From: Salinicoccus kekensis | GTDB taxonomy: Bacteria; Bacillota; Bacilli; Staphylococcales; Salinicoccaceae | NCBI RefSeq assembly: GCF_900220995.1 | Contig: NZ_OBQF01000006.1 | Location: 124,126 to 188,125 of the forward strand | DNA: 64,000 nt | Direction of reading: 5' to 3' | In this document: positions 43,825 to 52,863 of the stretch, one piece after another | How the letters are laid out: every line of letters begins with the position of its first letter | Numbering within the stretch: position 1 is the first letter of the stretch | The notes under the pieces: generated by a model | Told to the model about the DNA's origin: nothing | Database searches by the model: none | The model's input: the letters and a program-made list of their open reading frames with translations, nothing else | Made by a program: the position numbers and the translations under genes

Positions 43825-43839
43825 AATTTTCTGAAAAGA
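43825..43839. promoter_or_regulatory. CodY-like box upstream of binding-protein gene 2
   Basis: AATTTTCTGAAAAGA matches 13 of 15 positions of the CodY motif AATTTTCWGAAAATT, 65 bp before the start. CodY represses nutrient uptake genes when branched-chain amino acids and GTP are plentiful. Confidence 0.5.
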
Positions 43840-43880
43840 TAAATGTGTATCAAATATAGATTCATGTAACCCAATGGTTA

Positions 43881-45560
43881 CTAATTGTTCAAAGATGCCC
43901 CACTGAAATCGAAGATATTGTAATTATCTATGACGAGACCCTCCACATCATTGCTGACCGCATTCAGATACTCGCCGTGGCGGACGAATATCACCGGTGC
44001 ATGCTCGACTACCCTTTCCGTCGCTTCTTCATAAATTTCCTGGCGGGCGGCTTCATCGGTCTCTCTCGAGCCTTCCTCAAGAAGTTCATCCATTTCTTCA
44101 TTCTGGAAGTACGAGCGGTTTCCTGATGCACCGACATTGTCGGAATGGAACATCGGCATGATGCCATCATCCGGGTCGCCGGTCGTATTGCCCCATCCGA
44201 GCATGAACATTTCATGTTCTCCGTTTGATGTCGTGTCAAGGAAGGTCCCCCATTCGACCTGCTCGATTGTGAGGTCGATATTGAGGTCCGCCAGGGATTC
44301 CTGGAAGAACACCGCAGCATCCATACGCTCCGGATTGTCCTCATTGACCATCAGTGTAGTTTCGAATCCATCTTCATACCCTGCCTCCGCAAGCAGTTCG
44401 CGGGCGCCTTCCATATCATGATCCGGCCGTTCGATACTGTCGGAGTATCCAAGGACACCCGGAGGAATCGGACCGACCGCTGGCTGACCGGAGTCATTGT
44501 AGACACCTGAGAGCACCGCTTCGCTGTCGAAGGCCATGGTCAATGCCTGACGCACCCGGATATCATCGAAAGGTTCAGCCTGATTATTGAAGCCGATGTA
44601 ATCGACCGACAGGGCATCCCGTCTTTCAAGTGTGACTTCATCATTATTTTCAATCCTGTCGATATTGTTCGACTGCACATTCACCACAAACTCCGAATCA
44701 CCGGTTTCAAGTTCTGCAATTCTGGATCCGACTTCCGTGACGACTTTGAAAGTCACCGAGTCCAGGATTGCAGGATCGTCCCAGTACGCCTCGTATTTGG
44801 TGAATACGGTGTTTTCTCCCGGGTTCCTCGATTCAAACTGCAGATAATTGGTTCCGACCGGATGATTTTCAACTATTGCACCTGTACCACTGCTGATGGC
44901 ATCGGCAACTTCATCAAACTCATCCCCATCCGCTTCACGCAGTTCATAATATTCCTCGAGTGTCACCTCCGACTCCGCTTCCGCCAAAGCATTTTCATAA
45001 TCTTCATCAATCAGCTCTTTGCTGATCATCTTGCCGGCACCATGTGTCAGATTACTGAGCAGCGGTGCAAACGGCTCTTCTGTCACCAGACGGATAGTGT
45101 AATCGTCGATGATTTCAACCTCTTCGATCATCTCCAGCAAAAATGCACGCGGTGATGCGACTGCAGGATCCTGAATTCGGTCGATATTGGCTTCCACGAC
45201 TTCAGCATTGAACAGACTGCCGTCATGAAACTCGACACCTTCCCTCAACTTGAACTCCCATGTCACATCGTCAATCTGCTCCCATTCCTCGGCAAGGGCT
45301 GCAGTGATTTCCAGGTTTTCATCCTGTGTCAGCAGGCCCTCGTACACTACATCCCGCAGCTGTTCCGAAGGGTCATCATTACTGCCGTGAGGGTCCAGTG
45401 AAACAACATCACTCGGTACCGCGACTGTCATATCCCCTCCTGCCAATTCCTCGGCATTTCCATCGGATTCTGCGGCTTCTTCCACCCCTGTGTCATCTGT
45501 ACAGGCAGCGAGAACCATTGCTGACGACAAAATTAAAATCAAGTGGTACAGACTTTTCAT
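43881..45560 (-). CDS. ABC transporter substrate-binding lipoprotein 3 (SBP family 5)
   Basis: 559 residues. Lipobox LAAC (Cys20), then family-5 body DVVSLDPHGSNDDPSE, FKLREGVEFHDGSLFNAEVV, VTLEEYYELREADG, GTNYLQFESRNPGE in place of GTGPF, and DIRVRQALTMAFDSEAVLSG. A weak 6-bp hairpin overlaps the stop, with no T run. Upstream it shares a ~184-bp region with the divergent alcohol dehydrogenase gene, where a CodY-like sequence lies. It is likely a duplicate of paralog 2 that has diverged. Confidence 0.87.
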   Translation of the reverse strand: MKSLYHLILILSSAMVLAACTDDTGVEEAAESDGNAEELAGGDMTVAVPSDVVSLDPHGSNDDPSEQLRDVVYEGLLTQDENLEITAALAEEWEQIDDVTWEFKLREGVEFHDGSLFNAEVVEANIDRIQDPAVASPRAFLLEMIEEVEIIDDYTIRLVTEEPFAPLLSNLTHGAGKMISKELIDEDYENALAEAESEVTLEEYYELREADGDEFDEVADAISSGTGAIVENHPVGTNYLQFESRNPGENTVFTKYEAYWDDPAILDSVTFKVVTEVGSRIAELETGDSEFVVNVQSNNIDRIENNDEVTLERRDALSVDYIGFNNQAEPFDDIRVRQALTMAFDSEAVLSGVYNDSGQPAVGPIPPGVLGYSDSIERPDHDMEGARELLAEAGYEDGFETTLMVNEDNPERMDAAVFFQESLADLNIDLTIEQVEWGTFLDTTSNGEHEMFMLGWGNTTGDPDDGIMPMFHSDNVGASGNRSYFQNEEMDELLEEGSRETDEAARQEIYEEATERVVEHAPVIFVRHGEYLNAVSNDVEGLVIDNYNIFDFSGASLNN

Positions 45561-45638
45561 TTTTCATCCTCCTCCATAATATAAGTAGTTGGATTCTATT
45601 TTATGTGTAATTTATTCAAAAGTCATTACAAATCATAG

Positions 45639-45653
45639 AAAACTCTGAAAATT
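45639..45653. promoter_or_regulatory. CodY-like sequence between binding-protein gene 3 and the dehydrogenase gene
   Basis: AAAACTCTGAAAATT matches 12 of 15 positions of the CodY motif. It is weaker than the site at 43825 and could affect either divergent gene. Confidence 0.35.
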
Positions 45654-45744
45654 TAATAATCTTATCATTAATCTGTCTTCGATGTTTATATTTCTTCTTT
45701 CAGGGAATTTAATATGAAAATCTCATGTAAAGGATGTGTCTATA

Positions 45745-46875
45745 TTGCAGGCTGTAACTGTACAAGGGAAAAATAAAGTCAAAGTCAAGAAGATGAAAGC
45801 ACCTGAGATTCAGGAAGGCACGGATATGATCATACGGGTGACATCCACCGCAATATGTGGTTCGGATCTGCACCTGTTCCGTAAAAGCATGCCGATTACT
45901 AACGATTACATCATCGGCCACGAACCCATGGGCATCGTTGAGGAAGTAGGGCCGGGCGTCAAAAACAGGAAAGTCGGGGATCGTGTCGTCATCCCTTTCA
46001 ACATCGGATGCGGGGATTGCCATTTCTGTAATAACCAGATGGAAAGCCAGTGCGATAATTCCAATCCGCATCTCGACACAGGAGCATACTTCGGATTTGG
46101 TGAAGTGTTCGGCGACTATCCCGGCGGACAGGCGGAGTATTTGCGCGTACCTTATGCAGACTTCACTTCATTCCTCGTTCCGGAAGACAGCGAACTCGAA
46201 GATGAAAGCCTCCTCTTCCTGTCGGATGTCATGCCGACAGCTTACTGGAGCGTAGATCACAGCGGCGTCAAAGAGGGCGACACGGTCGCCGTGCTTGGAT
46301 CCGGTCCCATCGGCCTGATGACCCAGAAGTTTGCATGGATGAAAGGGGCGAGCCGTGTCATCGCCATCGACCATAACCAGGTGAGGCTCGACCATGCGAG
46401 ACGCACGAACAACGTCGAAGCTTACAATTATAAGGAAATCAGCAATATCGGTGATTATGTCCATGAAATTACAAAAGGCGGTGCCGAAGTGGTCATCGAC
46501 TGTGTCGGCATGGACGGTGAAATCACCACTAAAGACCGCATCAAAACACTCGGCGGCCAGATCGGCACCATCGACCCGATCATACTGGCAGCGAGGATGG
46601 TCAAGAAGTTCGGCACCATCCAGCTGACGGGCATATACGGTGCACCGGGAACAGGATATCCATTGCACCGCATCTTCTCACGCAATATCACCGTCAAAGC
46701 CGGTCAGGCACCGGTCATCCATTATATGACGGAGCTCTATCAGATGGTGAAGGACGGAAAAATCGACCCGACTGACATCATCACCCATAACGTACCGCTC
46801 AAGAAAGCTGAAAAGATGTATAATATCTTCAACAACCATGACGACGGCTGCATCAAAGTCGTCATGAAACCATAA
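45745..46875 (+). CDS. Zinc-dependent alcohol dehydrogenase (formaldehyde-dehydrogenase-like MDR)
   Basis: 376 residues from TTG 45745, which has AAAGGA about 10 bases ahead and gives the usual start MQAVTVQGKNKV; a GTG three codons earlier (45736) is too near that site. Catalytic zinc ligands are in STAICGSDLHLF (Cys) and IIGHEPMG (His-Glu), and structural zinc Cys in CGDCHFCNNQMESQC. The NAD(P) fold has VLGSGPIGLM. The group includes glutathione-dependent and glutathione-independent formaldehyde dehydrogenases, so an aldehyde/alcohol detoxification role is plausible. It sits alone on the plus strand between binding-protein genes 3 and 4, and the functional link, if any, is unclear. Confidence 0.88.
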   Translation: MQAVTVQGKNKVKVKKMKAPEIQEGTDMIIRVTSTAICGSDLHLFRKSMPITNDYIIGHEPMGIVEEVGPGVKNRKVGDRVVIPFNIGCGDCHFCNNQMESQCDNSNPHLDTGAYFGFGEVFGDYPGGQAEYLRVPYADFTSFLVPEDSELEDESLLFLSDVMPTAYWSVDHSGVKEGDTVAVLGSGPIGLMTQKFAWMKGASRVIAIDHNQVRLDHARRTNNVEAYNYKEISNIGDYVHEITKGGAEVVIDCVGMDGEITTKDRIKTLGGQIGTIDPIILAARMVKKFGTIQLTGIYGAPGTGYPLHRIFSRNITVKAGQAPVIHYMTELYQMVKDGKIDPTDIITHNVPLKKAEKMYNIFNNHDDGCIKVVMKP

Positions 46876-46890
46876 TTCAAACAAAACCTT

Positions 46891-46922
46891 AAGACCCGTG
46901 CCGGGTTCCCGGCACGGGTCTT
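46891..46922. terminator. Bidirectional terminator between dehydrogenase and binding-protein gene 4
   Basis: Near-continuous palindrome AAGACCCGTGCCGG / CCGGCACGGGTCTT giving a 13-bp stem, with ATTATTATT on the plus side and AAGG then TTTTG on the minus side. Confidence 0.82.
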
Positions 46923-46926
46923 ATTA

Positions 46927-48606
46927 TTATTCCGTCAAAGTCACATCACGGAAATCAGGTTTGATGAAGTCGTCTATATACAGACCCTCCACCTCGCTTC
47001 TGTATGCATTCAGGCTGATGCTTTCGTTGAAGTAGATCGCCGGTGCATCTTCCACCAGAATAGCTTCGGCTTCTTCATATATTTCGGCGCGTGCTGCTTC
47101 ATCTTTTTCCTCACGGCCTGCTTCGAGCAGTGCATCCAGTTCCTGGTTGTCATAAAATGTGCGGTTGCCTGCGGCACCATGCATGCTCGAATGGAACAGC
47201 GGCCAGAGTGCCTGATCAGGGTCCCCTGTGAAGTTCGGCCATCCCAGAAGAAAGATGTCATGCTCCCCTGAGGATGCTTCTTCAAGGTATGTGCCCCACT
47301 CGATCTGCTCCACAGTGGCTGAAATATTCAGCTCGGCGAGTGCCTCCTGCAGATAGATCGCCGTATCCACTCTTTCCGGTGTGTCATTTGTGATGATGCT
47401 GAGTTCGAAGCCGTCTTCGTGCCCTGCCTCTGCCATCAGCCTTTCGGCTTCTTCAAGGTCATATTCAAACCCCGCATTGTCTGCAGTGTGTCCGGCCATG
47501 CCTTCGATCAGGGGACCGTCAGGCACCCTGCCCATATTGTTGTAGATGCCTTCCATGATTTCATCCCTGTCCACCGCATGGGAGATCGCCTGCCTGACCC
47601 GCACATCATCGAGCGGTGCCTTTTGGGTGTTGAACCCGATGAAATTGATGGCGACGTTGGAATTATCGTAAGCTTCCGTTTCCGGGTGGTTTTCTATCCT
47701 TTCGACATTGCTTGATTCATAGTTGAATATGATATGTGACGTGCCCGTTTCAAGTTCGGCCATCCTTGCGCCTGTTTCAGCAACAATCTTGAAGGTGATG
47801 CTGTCCAGGTGCATCGGACCCTGCCAGTAGTCTTCGTTTTTCGCGAGTACAATGCTCTCCCCCGGAGTCCTCGACTCGAACTTCGCATAATTCGTGCCGA
47901 CGGGGTTCTGGTCGACCACGGCACCGAGCTCTCCTGAAATCTCATCAGCCGCTTCTTCAAACTCCTCCCCGCCGTCTTCGCGCAGTGCATAATATTCCTC
48001 AACTGAATATCCGGCACCTGAACTTTCAATCGCCTGTATGTAGTCTTCATCTATGACCTCTTTACTGATCATACCACCGCCGTCGTGTGTCAGATGATTG
48101 AGCAGCGGTGCAAATGGATACTCGGTTGTGAGTTCAACCGTAAATTCATCAATGACTTCAACTTCCGATATCATTTCAAAAAGGCTCAGCCTTGGAGAGG
48201 CCATGGCAGGATCGGTCAGCCTGTCGAGATTCGCCTTGACGACTTCTGCGTTGAATTTGCTGCCATCATGGAACTCCACATCTTCCCTCAGCTCGAACCG
48301 CCAGGTCAGATCGTCCAGCTGTTCCCATTCTTCAGCGAGCAGCGGTTCAATCTCAAAGTTTTCGTCCTGAGTGACAAGTCCTTCATAAATCGTGTTCCTG
48401 ACCTGATCCGAATATAATTCGTTGCTGGCATGCGGATCGAGTGACACGATATCATTACCCGTGGATATGACGAGATCTCCGCCGGTCTCTGCTTCACCCG
48501 CCTCTGCTTGGTCTGCTGTGCCTTCCCCCACTTCACTGTCGTCACTGCAGGCGGAAAGCACCGTGATGAACGTCATTAAAAATGCAAACCTGAATATGTA
48601 TTTCAT
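46927..48606 (-). CDS. ABC transporter substrate-binding lipoprotein 4 (SBP family 5)
   Basis: 559 residues. Lipobox LSAC, acidic linker, then DIVSLDPHASNELYSDQ, FELREDVEFHDGSKFNAEVV, YSVEEYYALREDGG, GTNYAKFESRTPGE replacing GTGPF, and DVRVRQAISHAVDRDEIMEG. It is the paralog nearest to, and divergent from, the permease/ATPase operon (271 bp apart), so it may be the original receptor of that importer. The very acidic exposed surface fits a halotolerant host. Confidence 0.87.
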   Translation of the reverse strand: MKYIFRFAFLMTFITVLSACSDDSEVGEGTADQAEAGEAETGGDLVISTGNDIVSLDPHASNELYSDQVRNTIYEGLVTQDENFEIEPLLAEEWEQLDDLTWRFELREDVEFHDGSKFNAEVVKANLDRLTDPAMASPRLSLFEMISEVEVIDEFTVELTTEYPFAPLLNHLTHDGGGMISKEVIDEDYIQAIESSGAGYSVEEYYALREDGGEEFEEAADEISGELGAVVDQNPVGTNYAKFESRTPGESIVLAKNEDYWQGPMHLDSITFKIVAETGARMAELETGTSHIIFNYESSNVERIENHPETEAYDNSNVAINFIGFNTQKAPLDDVRVRQAISHAVDRDEIMEGIYNNMGRVPDGPLIEGMAGHTADNAGFEYDLEEAERLMAEAGHEDGFELSIITNDTPERVDTAIYLQEALAELNISATVEQIEWGTYLEEASSGEHDIFLLGWPNFTGDPDQALWPLFHSSMHGAAGNRTFYDNQELDALLEAGREEKDEAARAEIYEEAEAILVEDAPAIYFNESISLNAYRSEVEGLYIDDFIKPDFRDVTLTE

Positions 48607-48683
48607 TTGAAAAACCCCCTCAAATTTTAATTCCTATCCAGTTACCCGGAATTATTTCCTATTGTAACACTATGAATTAGAAT

Positions 48684-48698
48684 TTGTAAACGGTTTTC
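48684..48698. promoter_or_regulatory. cre-like (CcpA) site between binding-protein gene 4 and the permease operon
   Basis: TTGTAAACGGTTTTC matches 13 of 15 positions of the staphylococcal cre pattern WTGNAARCGNWWWCA; the two mismatches are at the end. The rest of the 271-bp intergenic region is AT-rich promoter DNA. Confidence 0.35.
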
Positions 48699-48776
48699 CT
48701 TGTTTTATTAGTACATTATTAGTTACATTTTAAGTTATTCCGGGGCACTTTGTGATTTAATTCTCCTTATTTAACA

Positions 48777-48805
48777 TTGCTATTATGCATGCGAAAATGT
48801 ATTAT
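48777..48805 (+). promoter_or_regulatory. Promoter of the permease/ATPase operon
   Basis: TTGCTA, 17-bp spacer, TATTAT, about 70 bp before the first start codon. Other AT-rich hexamers nearby make the assignment uncertain. Confidence 0.4.
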
Positions 48806-48876
48806 TATTTAATAGCTATATTATAAGTATAGTTTTCACACTATTCCTAAATTTCTATGATAAGGGGGTCTCTTGA

Positions 48877-49785
48877 ATGGCGGTCGCTTCTAAAGAGAGG
48901 GTTCGGGATACTAAGCCTGTAAACCCGCGAATTAAAAGTTTTAAAGAGTTTTTCAAACGACTTAGAAAGAATAAGTCAGCCCTGATCGGTTTTTATGTAT
49001 TGGCATTTTTATTCCTTGTATCGATTTTCGGTGCAATAGATGCCAACTACAATCTACTCGGTGTCAACTCGAATGCCACGAGTCTGACGGAAAAACTGGA
49101 GGGTCCTTCAGCTGCACACTGGTTTGGGACAGATCATCTCGGCAGGGATATCTTCTTCCGTATACTTCATGGTATGTACATAACACTCGGTGTGGGCTTC
49201 GCAGCTACGTTCATGGGTGCACTTGTCGGTGTTCCACTCGGAATTCTTGCAGGTTACTACGGTGGATGGTTCGATACCATCGTCATGCGTGTAATGGATG
49301 TACTGCTTGCGTTCCCGGGCATACTGCTTGCACTTGCAATCGTTTCTGTCCTTGGGGGCAGCACGATCAATGTCACCATTGCCATCGCAATCGGTTCATT
49401 GCCGCAGTTCGCCCGTATCGTCCGTGGTTCCACCCTGACCACGAAAAAACTTGAGTATGTCGATGCAATACGTGCACTCGGTGCAAGGGACGGCAAAATC
49501 ATATTCCAGCATATCCTGCCGAACATCATGTCGCCGATCATCGTCAACACGACATTGTTCATCGCTTCTGCAATTCTTTCTGCAGCAGGACTTTCGTTCC
49601 TCGGGCTTGGTGTACAGCCACCGACGCCTGAATGGGGTGCGATGTTGAACGATGGACGTAACTATATGTATCAGGCAGGCCATATCACTTTCTTCCCGGG
49701 TATGATGATTGTGATCGTAGTACTGGCCTTCAACTTATTTGGAGATGGATTGAGAGATGCAATTGATCCTAAACAGAAAAATTAG
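48877..49785 (+). CDS. Peptide-type ABC importer permease (DppC/OppC-like)
   Basis: 302 residues. The basic N-terminus and first helix, followed by a short extracellular loop and HWFGTDHLGRDIFFRILHG, are characteristic of the C-type permease. The cytoplasmic coupling loop is EYVDAIRALGARDGKIIFQHILPN (EAA motif), and AAGLSFLGLGVQPPTPEWGAML follows. Six membrane helices. It is the first gene of a four-gene operon in the unusual order C-B-D-F; the B permease begins 10 bp later. Confidence 0.92.
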   Translation: MAVASKERVRDTKPVNPRIKSFKEFFKRLRKNKSALIGFYVLAFLFLVSIFGAIDANYNLLGVNSNATSLTEKLEGPSAAHWFGTDHLGRDIFFRILHGMYITLGVGFAATFMGALVGVPLGILAGYYGGWFDTIVMRVMDVLLAFPGILLALAIVSVLGGSTINVTIAIAIGSLPQFARIVRGSTLTTKKLEYVDAIRALGARDGKIIFQHILPNIMSPIIVNTTLFIASAILSAAGLSFLGLGVQPPTPEWGAMLNDGRNYMYQAGHITFFPGMMIVIVVLAFNLFGDGLRDAIDPKQKN

Positions 49786-49795
49786 GAGGTAAATC

Positions 49796-50716
49796 ATGAC
49801 AACATTTATTATTAGACGTATTTTGCAGCTTATCCCTGTTCTGATCGGGGTTTCGATACTTGTGTTCAGTCTGATGCACCTCACTCCAGGTAACCCGGCA
49901 GTCATCATGGCAGGTGAAAGTGCGCCTGAAGCAACCGTAAAGGCGATTGAACAGCGTTTAGGGCTGAATGATCCATTGTATGTGCAATATTGGAACTTCC
50001 TGACGAATGCCCTGCAGCTCGACTTCGGTACATCCATCAGGGATAACATTCCGGTGATGAACCATATCCAGGCAAGGTTCTTCATCACTTTGGAATTATC
50101 GATCTACTCGACGCTCTTCAGTCTTGTTTTAGGCTTGCTTGCAGGTATCGTCTCTGCAGTCAGACGTTATTCTTTTTCTGATGTTGCGCTTATGGTCGTT
50201 ACGCTGTTCGGACTTTCAATGCCGAACTTCTGGCTCGGCCTCATGCTGATCCAGTGGTTCTCGATCGAACTTGGCTGGTTCGCGCCGACCGGGTGGGGGA
50301 ACATGGATCAACTTGTACTGCCGGTCATTGCACTCGGTACAAGTGGTGCAGCAATCATTGCGCGTATGACACGGAGTTCGATGCTCGATGTCATCGACCA
50401 GGATTATATACGTACCGCACGTGCAAAAGGCGTTAAAGAGCGTGTCGTTATTTTCCGTCACGCCCTTAAGAATGCTTTAATTCCAGTTGTAACCGTCGTT
50501 GGTCTGCAGTTCGGCTACTTGCTTGCCGGTTCGGTGCTGACAGAAAGTGTATTCGCAATCAACGGCCTCGGCCGTCTGATCATCGATTCAATCCTGCAAA
50601 GGGACTTCCCTGTCGTTCAGGGTGCTGTCCTTGTGATTGCCGTCACTTTCGTCTTCGTCAACCTGCTGGTTGATATTTCTTACAGGATGCTGAACAAGCG
50701 AGTGGACCTAAACTAG
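49796..50716 (+). CDS. Peptide-type ABC importer permease (DppB/OppB-like)
   Basis: 306 residues, six helices. It opens FIIRRILQLIPVLIGVSILVF with LTPGNPA in the first loop, the standard B-type start. The coupling loop is YIRTARAKGVKERVVIFRHALKN followed by LIPVVTVVG, and the end is RMLNKRVDLN. It forms the transmembrane channel with the preceding C-type permease. 16 bp separate it from the ATPase gene. Confidence 0.92.
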   Translation: MTTFIIRRILQLIPVLIGVSILVFSLMHLTPGNPAVIMAGESAPEATVKAIEQRLGLNDPLYVQYWNFLTNALQLDFGTSIRDNIPVMNHIQARFFITLELSIYSTLFSLVLGLLAGIVSAVRRYSFSDVALMVVTLFGLSMPNFWLGLMLIQWFSIELGWFAPTGWGNMDQLVLPVIALGTSGAAIIARMTRSSMLDVIDQDYIRTARAKGVKERVVIFRHALKNALIPVVTVVGLQFGYLLAGSVLTESVFAINGLGRLIIDSILQRDFPVVQGAVLVIAVTFVFVNLLVDISYRMLNKRVDLN

Positions 50717-50732
50717 GTAGGGAGTGACAAAA

Positions 50733-51746
50733 ATGTCAGATAACATACTTGATGTAAATAATTTAAAGACTTCCTTCTTTGTTGAAGGAGATGAGATAAA
50801 AGCGGTCGACGGCGTCACTTTTAACGTACCCAAAGGAAAAACGCTTGGGATTGTCGGTGAATCGGGTTCCGGCAAAAGTATCAGTGCCCTGTCGATCTTA
50901 AGACTGATCGAAGATCCGGGTAAGATTGTGGACGGCAGCATCACTTTCAAAGGTGAGGAGCTCACCACTGCCAAAGAATCACGGATGAGGCAGATCCGGG
51001 GCAACGAGATCTCCATGATCTTCCAGGAGCCGATGACTTCACTGAACCCGGTATATACAGTCGGGCAGCAGCTGCGGGAGTCATTCAAAATACACCAGGG
51101 CCTCGGCAAGAAGGAAGGCACCAAACGTTCTATCGAGATGCTTGAACTTGTCGGCATCCCCTCCCCGGATAAACGTGTGGATCAATATCCATATGAACTT
51201 TCCGGCGGGATGAGGCAGCGTGTGATGATCGCCATGGCACTTGCCTGTAAGCCTGAACTGCTCATCGCGGATGAGCCGACGACGGCACTTGATGTGACCA
51301 TCCAGGCACAGATCCTTGAGCTGATCAAAGAACTCCAGGATGAAATCGGCATGAGTGTCGTAATGATCACCCATGACCTCGGTGTTGTGGCTGAGACATG
51401 TGATTATGTTGCGGTCATGTACTGCGGAAAGGTCGTTGAATTTGCGGATGTCGAGACTTTATTCGAAAATCCGCGCCACCCTTATACTGTCGGCCTGTTG
51501 AATTCACTGCCGCGCCATGATATCGATCAGGATGAACTGATCCCGATCAAAGGCAACGTTCCGGCACCCGATGAAATGCCGTCAGGCTGCCGCTTTGCAC
51601 CGAGATGCCCGTTTGCAAGCGACATCTGCTCGACGCTTCCGGACCTCGAAACACAGGAGGACGGCAACGATGTCAGATGCTGGATCTACACTGATGAATG
51701 GGATGGAGAGGAGGTAAACGTATATGACAAAGAACACTCTTCTTGA
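50733..51746 (+). CDS. Peptide-type ABC importer ATPase (DppD/OppD-like)
   Basis: 337 residues from ATG 50733 (GGGAG eight bases ahead; an upstream GTG overlaps it). Walker [12 protein letters not shown]-loop [16 protein letters not shown], signature LSGGMRQRV, Walker [13 protein letters not shown], switch His ITHDLG. The C-terminal oligopeptide-transporter extension has three Cys in [17 protein letters not shown] plus a later Cys in DVRCW, a group that binds an Fe-S cluster in some relatives. It overlaps the next ATPase gene by 23 bp. Confidence 0.92.
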   Translation: MSDNILDVNNLKTSFFVEGDEIKAVDGVTFNVPKGKTLGIVGESGSGKSISALSILRLIEDPGKIVDGSITFKGEELTTAKESRMRQIRGNEISMIFQEPMTSLNPVYTVGQQLRESFKIHQGLGKKEGTKRSIEMLELVGIPSPDKRVDQYPYELSGGMRQRVMIAMALACKPELLIADEPTTALDVTIQAQILELIKELQDEIGMSVVMITHDLGVVAETCDYVAVMYCGKVVEFADVETLFENPRHPYTVGLLNSLPRHDIDQDELIPIKGNVPAPDEMPSGCRFAPRCPFASDICSTLPDLETQEDGNDVRCWIYTDEWDGEEVNVYDKEHSS

Positions 51747-52818
51747 AGTTGAAGGTCTGAAGCAGTACTTCCCGATAAAGGGCGGCTTCCTCGGACGCAC
51801 CGTCAACCATGTCAAGGCGGTGGATGATATCAGTTTCCATATCAATGAAGGTGAGACGGTCTCCGTCGTGGGTGAATCCGGCTGTGGGAAATCGACGACC
51901 GGCCGGGCGATACTCCGCCTTGATGAGCCGACTGAAGGCAAAGTCACTTTCCAGGGTACGGATGTCCTTGCCCTGAGCAAGTCGGAGATGCGTAAAATGC
52001 GCAGTGAAATGCAGATCATCTTCCAGGATCCGTATGCATCACTCAACCCGAGGAAAACGGTGAAAATGACTCTGATTGAAGCGATGGACATCCAGGATGT
52101 CGTACCGCGGAAGGAAAGGACCGCCCGCGCACTTGAAATCATGGAAACCGTCGGTCTTCAAAAGCACCAGATCGACAGATTCCCGCATGAATTCTCAGGC
52201 GGCCAGCGCCAGCGTATCGGCATCGCCCGTGCACTTGCAGTGAATCCGAAGCTGATCATCGCCGACGAAGCGGTGAGTGCCCTGGATGTATCCATCCAGG
52301 CGCAGGTGTTGAACCTGCTGCAGAGACTGCAGCGTGAAATGGGGCTCACATACCTGTTCATCGCCCATGACCTTGGTGTCGTAAGACACATCTCGGACAG
52401 GATCATCGTCATGTATCTCGGTAAAATCGTCGAGATGGGGGATACGAAGAGCATCTTCGACAATCCGCAGCACCCTTATACAAAAGCGCTGCTTTCGGCG
52501 ATCCCTGTACCGGATCCGAAGAATAAGAGTGAACGCATCTTCCTCCGCGGGGACGTGCCGTCACCGATCGATCCGCCGTCAGGCTGCAGATTCCATACAA
52601 GGTGCCCGTTCGCAACAGATAAGTGCAGAACGGAAATACCGGTCCTTGAACACAAGGATGAAACATATGCAGGACAGCATGACGTTGCATGCCATTATGC
52701 GATCGACATCCAGGAAGGCAGACATAAGCCGACCCATGAAATGAAGGATGTACGTAAAGTCCTCGACGAAGAGGGCCAGGACATCGCTGAAACAAAAGAA
52801 GAATTGAATCAACGTTAA
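51724..52818 (+). CDS. Peptide-type ABC importer ATPase (DppF/OppF-like)
   Basis: 364 residues. Walker A GESGCGKSTT, Q-loop IFQDPYASLNPRKTV, signature FSGGQRQRI, Walker B LIIADEAVSALD with Ala replacing the usual Pro, and switch His IAHDLG. The C-terminal Cys group PSGCRFHTRCPFATDKC matches that of the partner ATPase. A polar extension of ~35 residues beyond the family end is rich in Glu/Lys. The GAGGAGG ribosome site lies inside the preceding gene. It is the last gene of the operon, terminated at 52821-52859. Confidence 0.92.
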   Translation: MTKNTLLEVEGLKQYFPIKGGFLGRTVNHVKAVDDISFHINEGETVSVVGESGCGKSTTGRAILRLDEPTEGKVTFQGTDVLALSKSEMRKMRSEMQIIFQDPYASLNPRKTVKMTLIEAMDIQDVVPRKERTARALEIMETVGLQKHQIDRFPHEFSGGQRQRIGIARALAVNPKLIIADEAVSALDVSIQAQVLNLLQRLQREMGLTYLFIAHDLGVVRHISDRIIVMYLGKIVEMGDTKSIFDNPQHPYTKALLSAIPVPDPKNKSERIFLRGDVPSPIDPPSGCRFHTRCPFATDKCRTEIPVLEHKDETYAGQHDVACHYAIDIQEGRHKPTHEMKDVRKVLDEEGQDIAETKEELNQR

Positions 52819-52820
52819 AA

Positions 52821-52859
52821 AAAATCGCACTTGGCTCTCCATGAGCCAAGTGCGATTTT
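52821..52859. terminator. Bidirectional terminator after the importer operon
   Basis: Perfect 17-bp stem AAAATCGCACTTGGCTC and complement with loop TCCAT; T/A tracts on both sides. Confidence 0.9.
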
Positions 52860-52863
52860 TCAT

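Noticed and set aside
43866-43881. GTAACC/GGTTAC hairpin as terminator of binding-protein gene 3
   Set aside because: Only 6 bp and no T tract after it on the minus strand; kept as a remark, not a feature.
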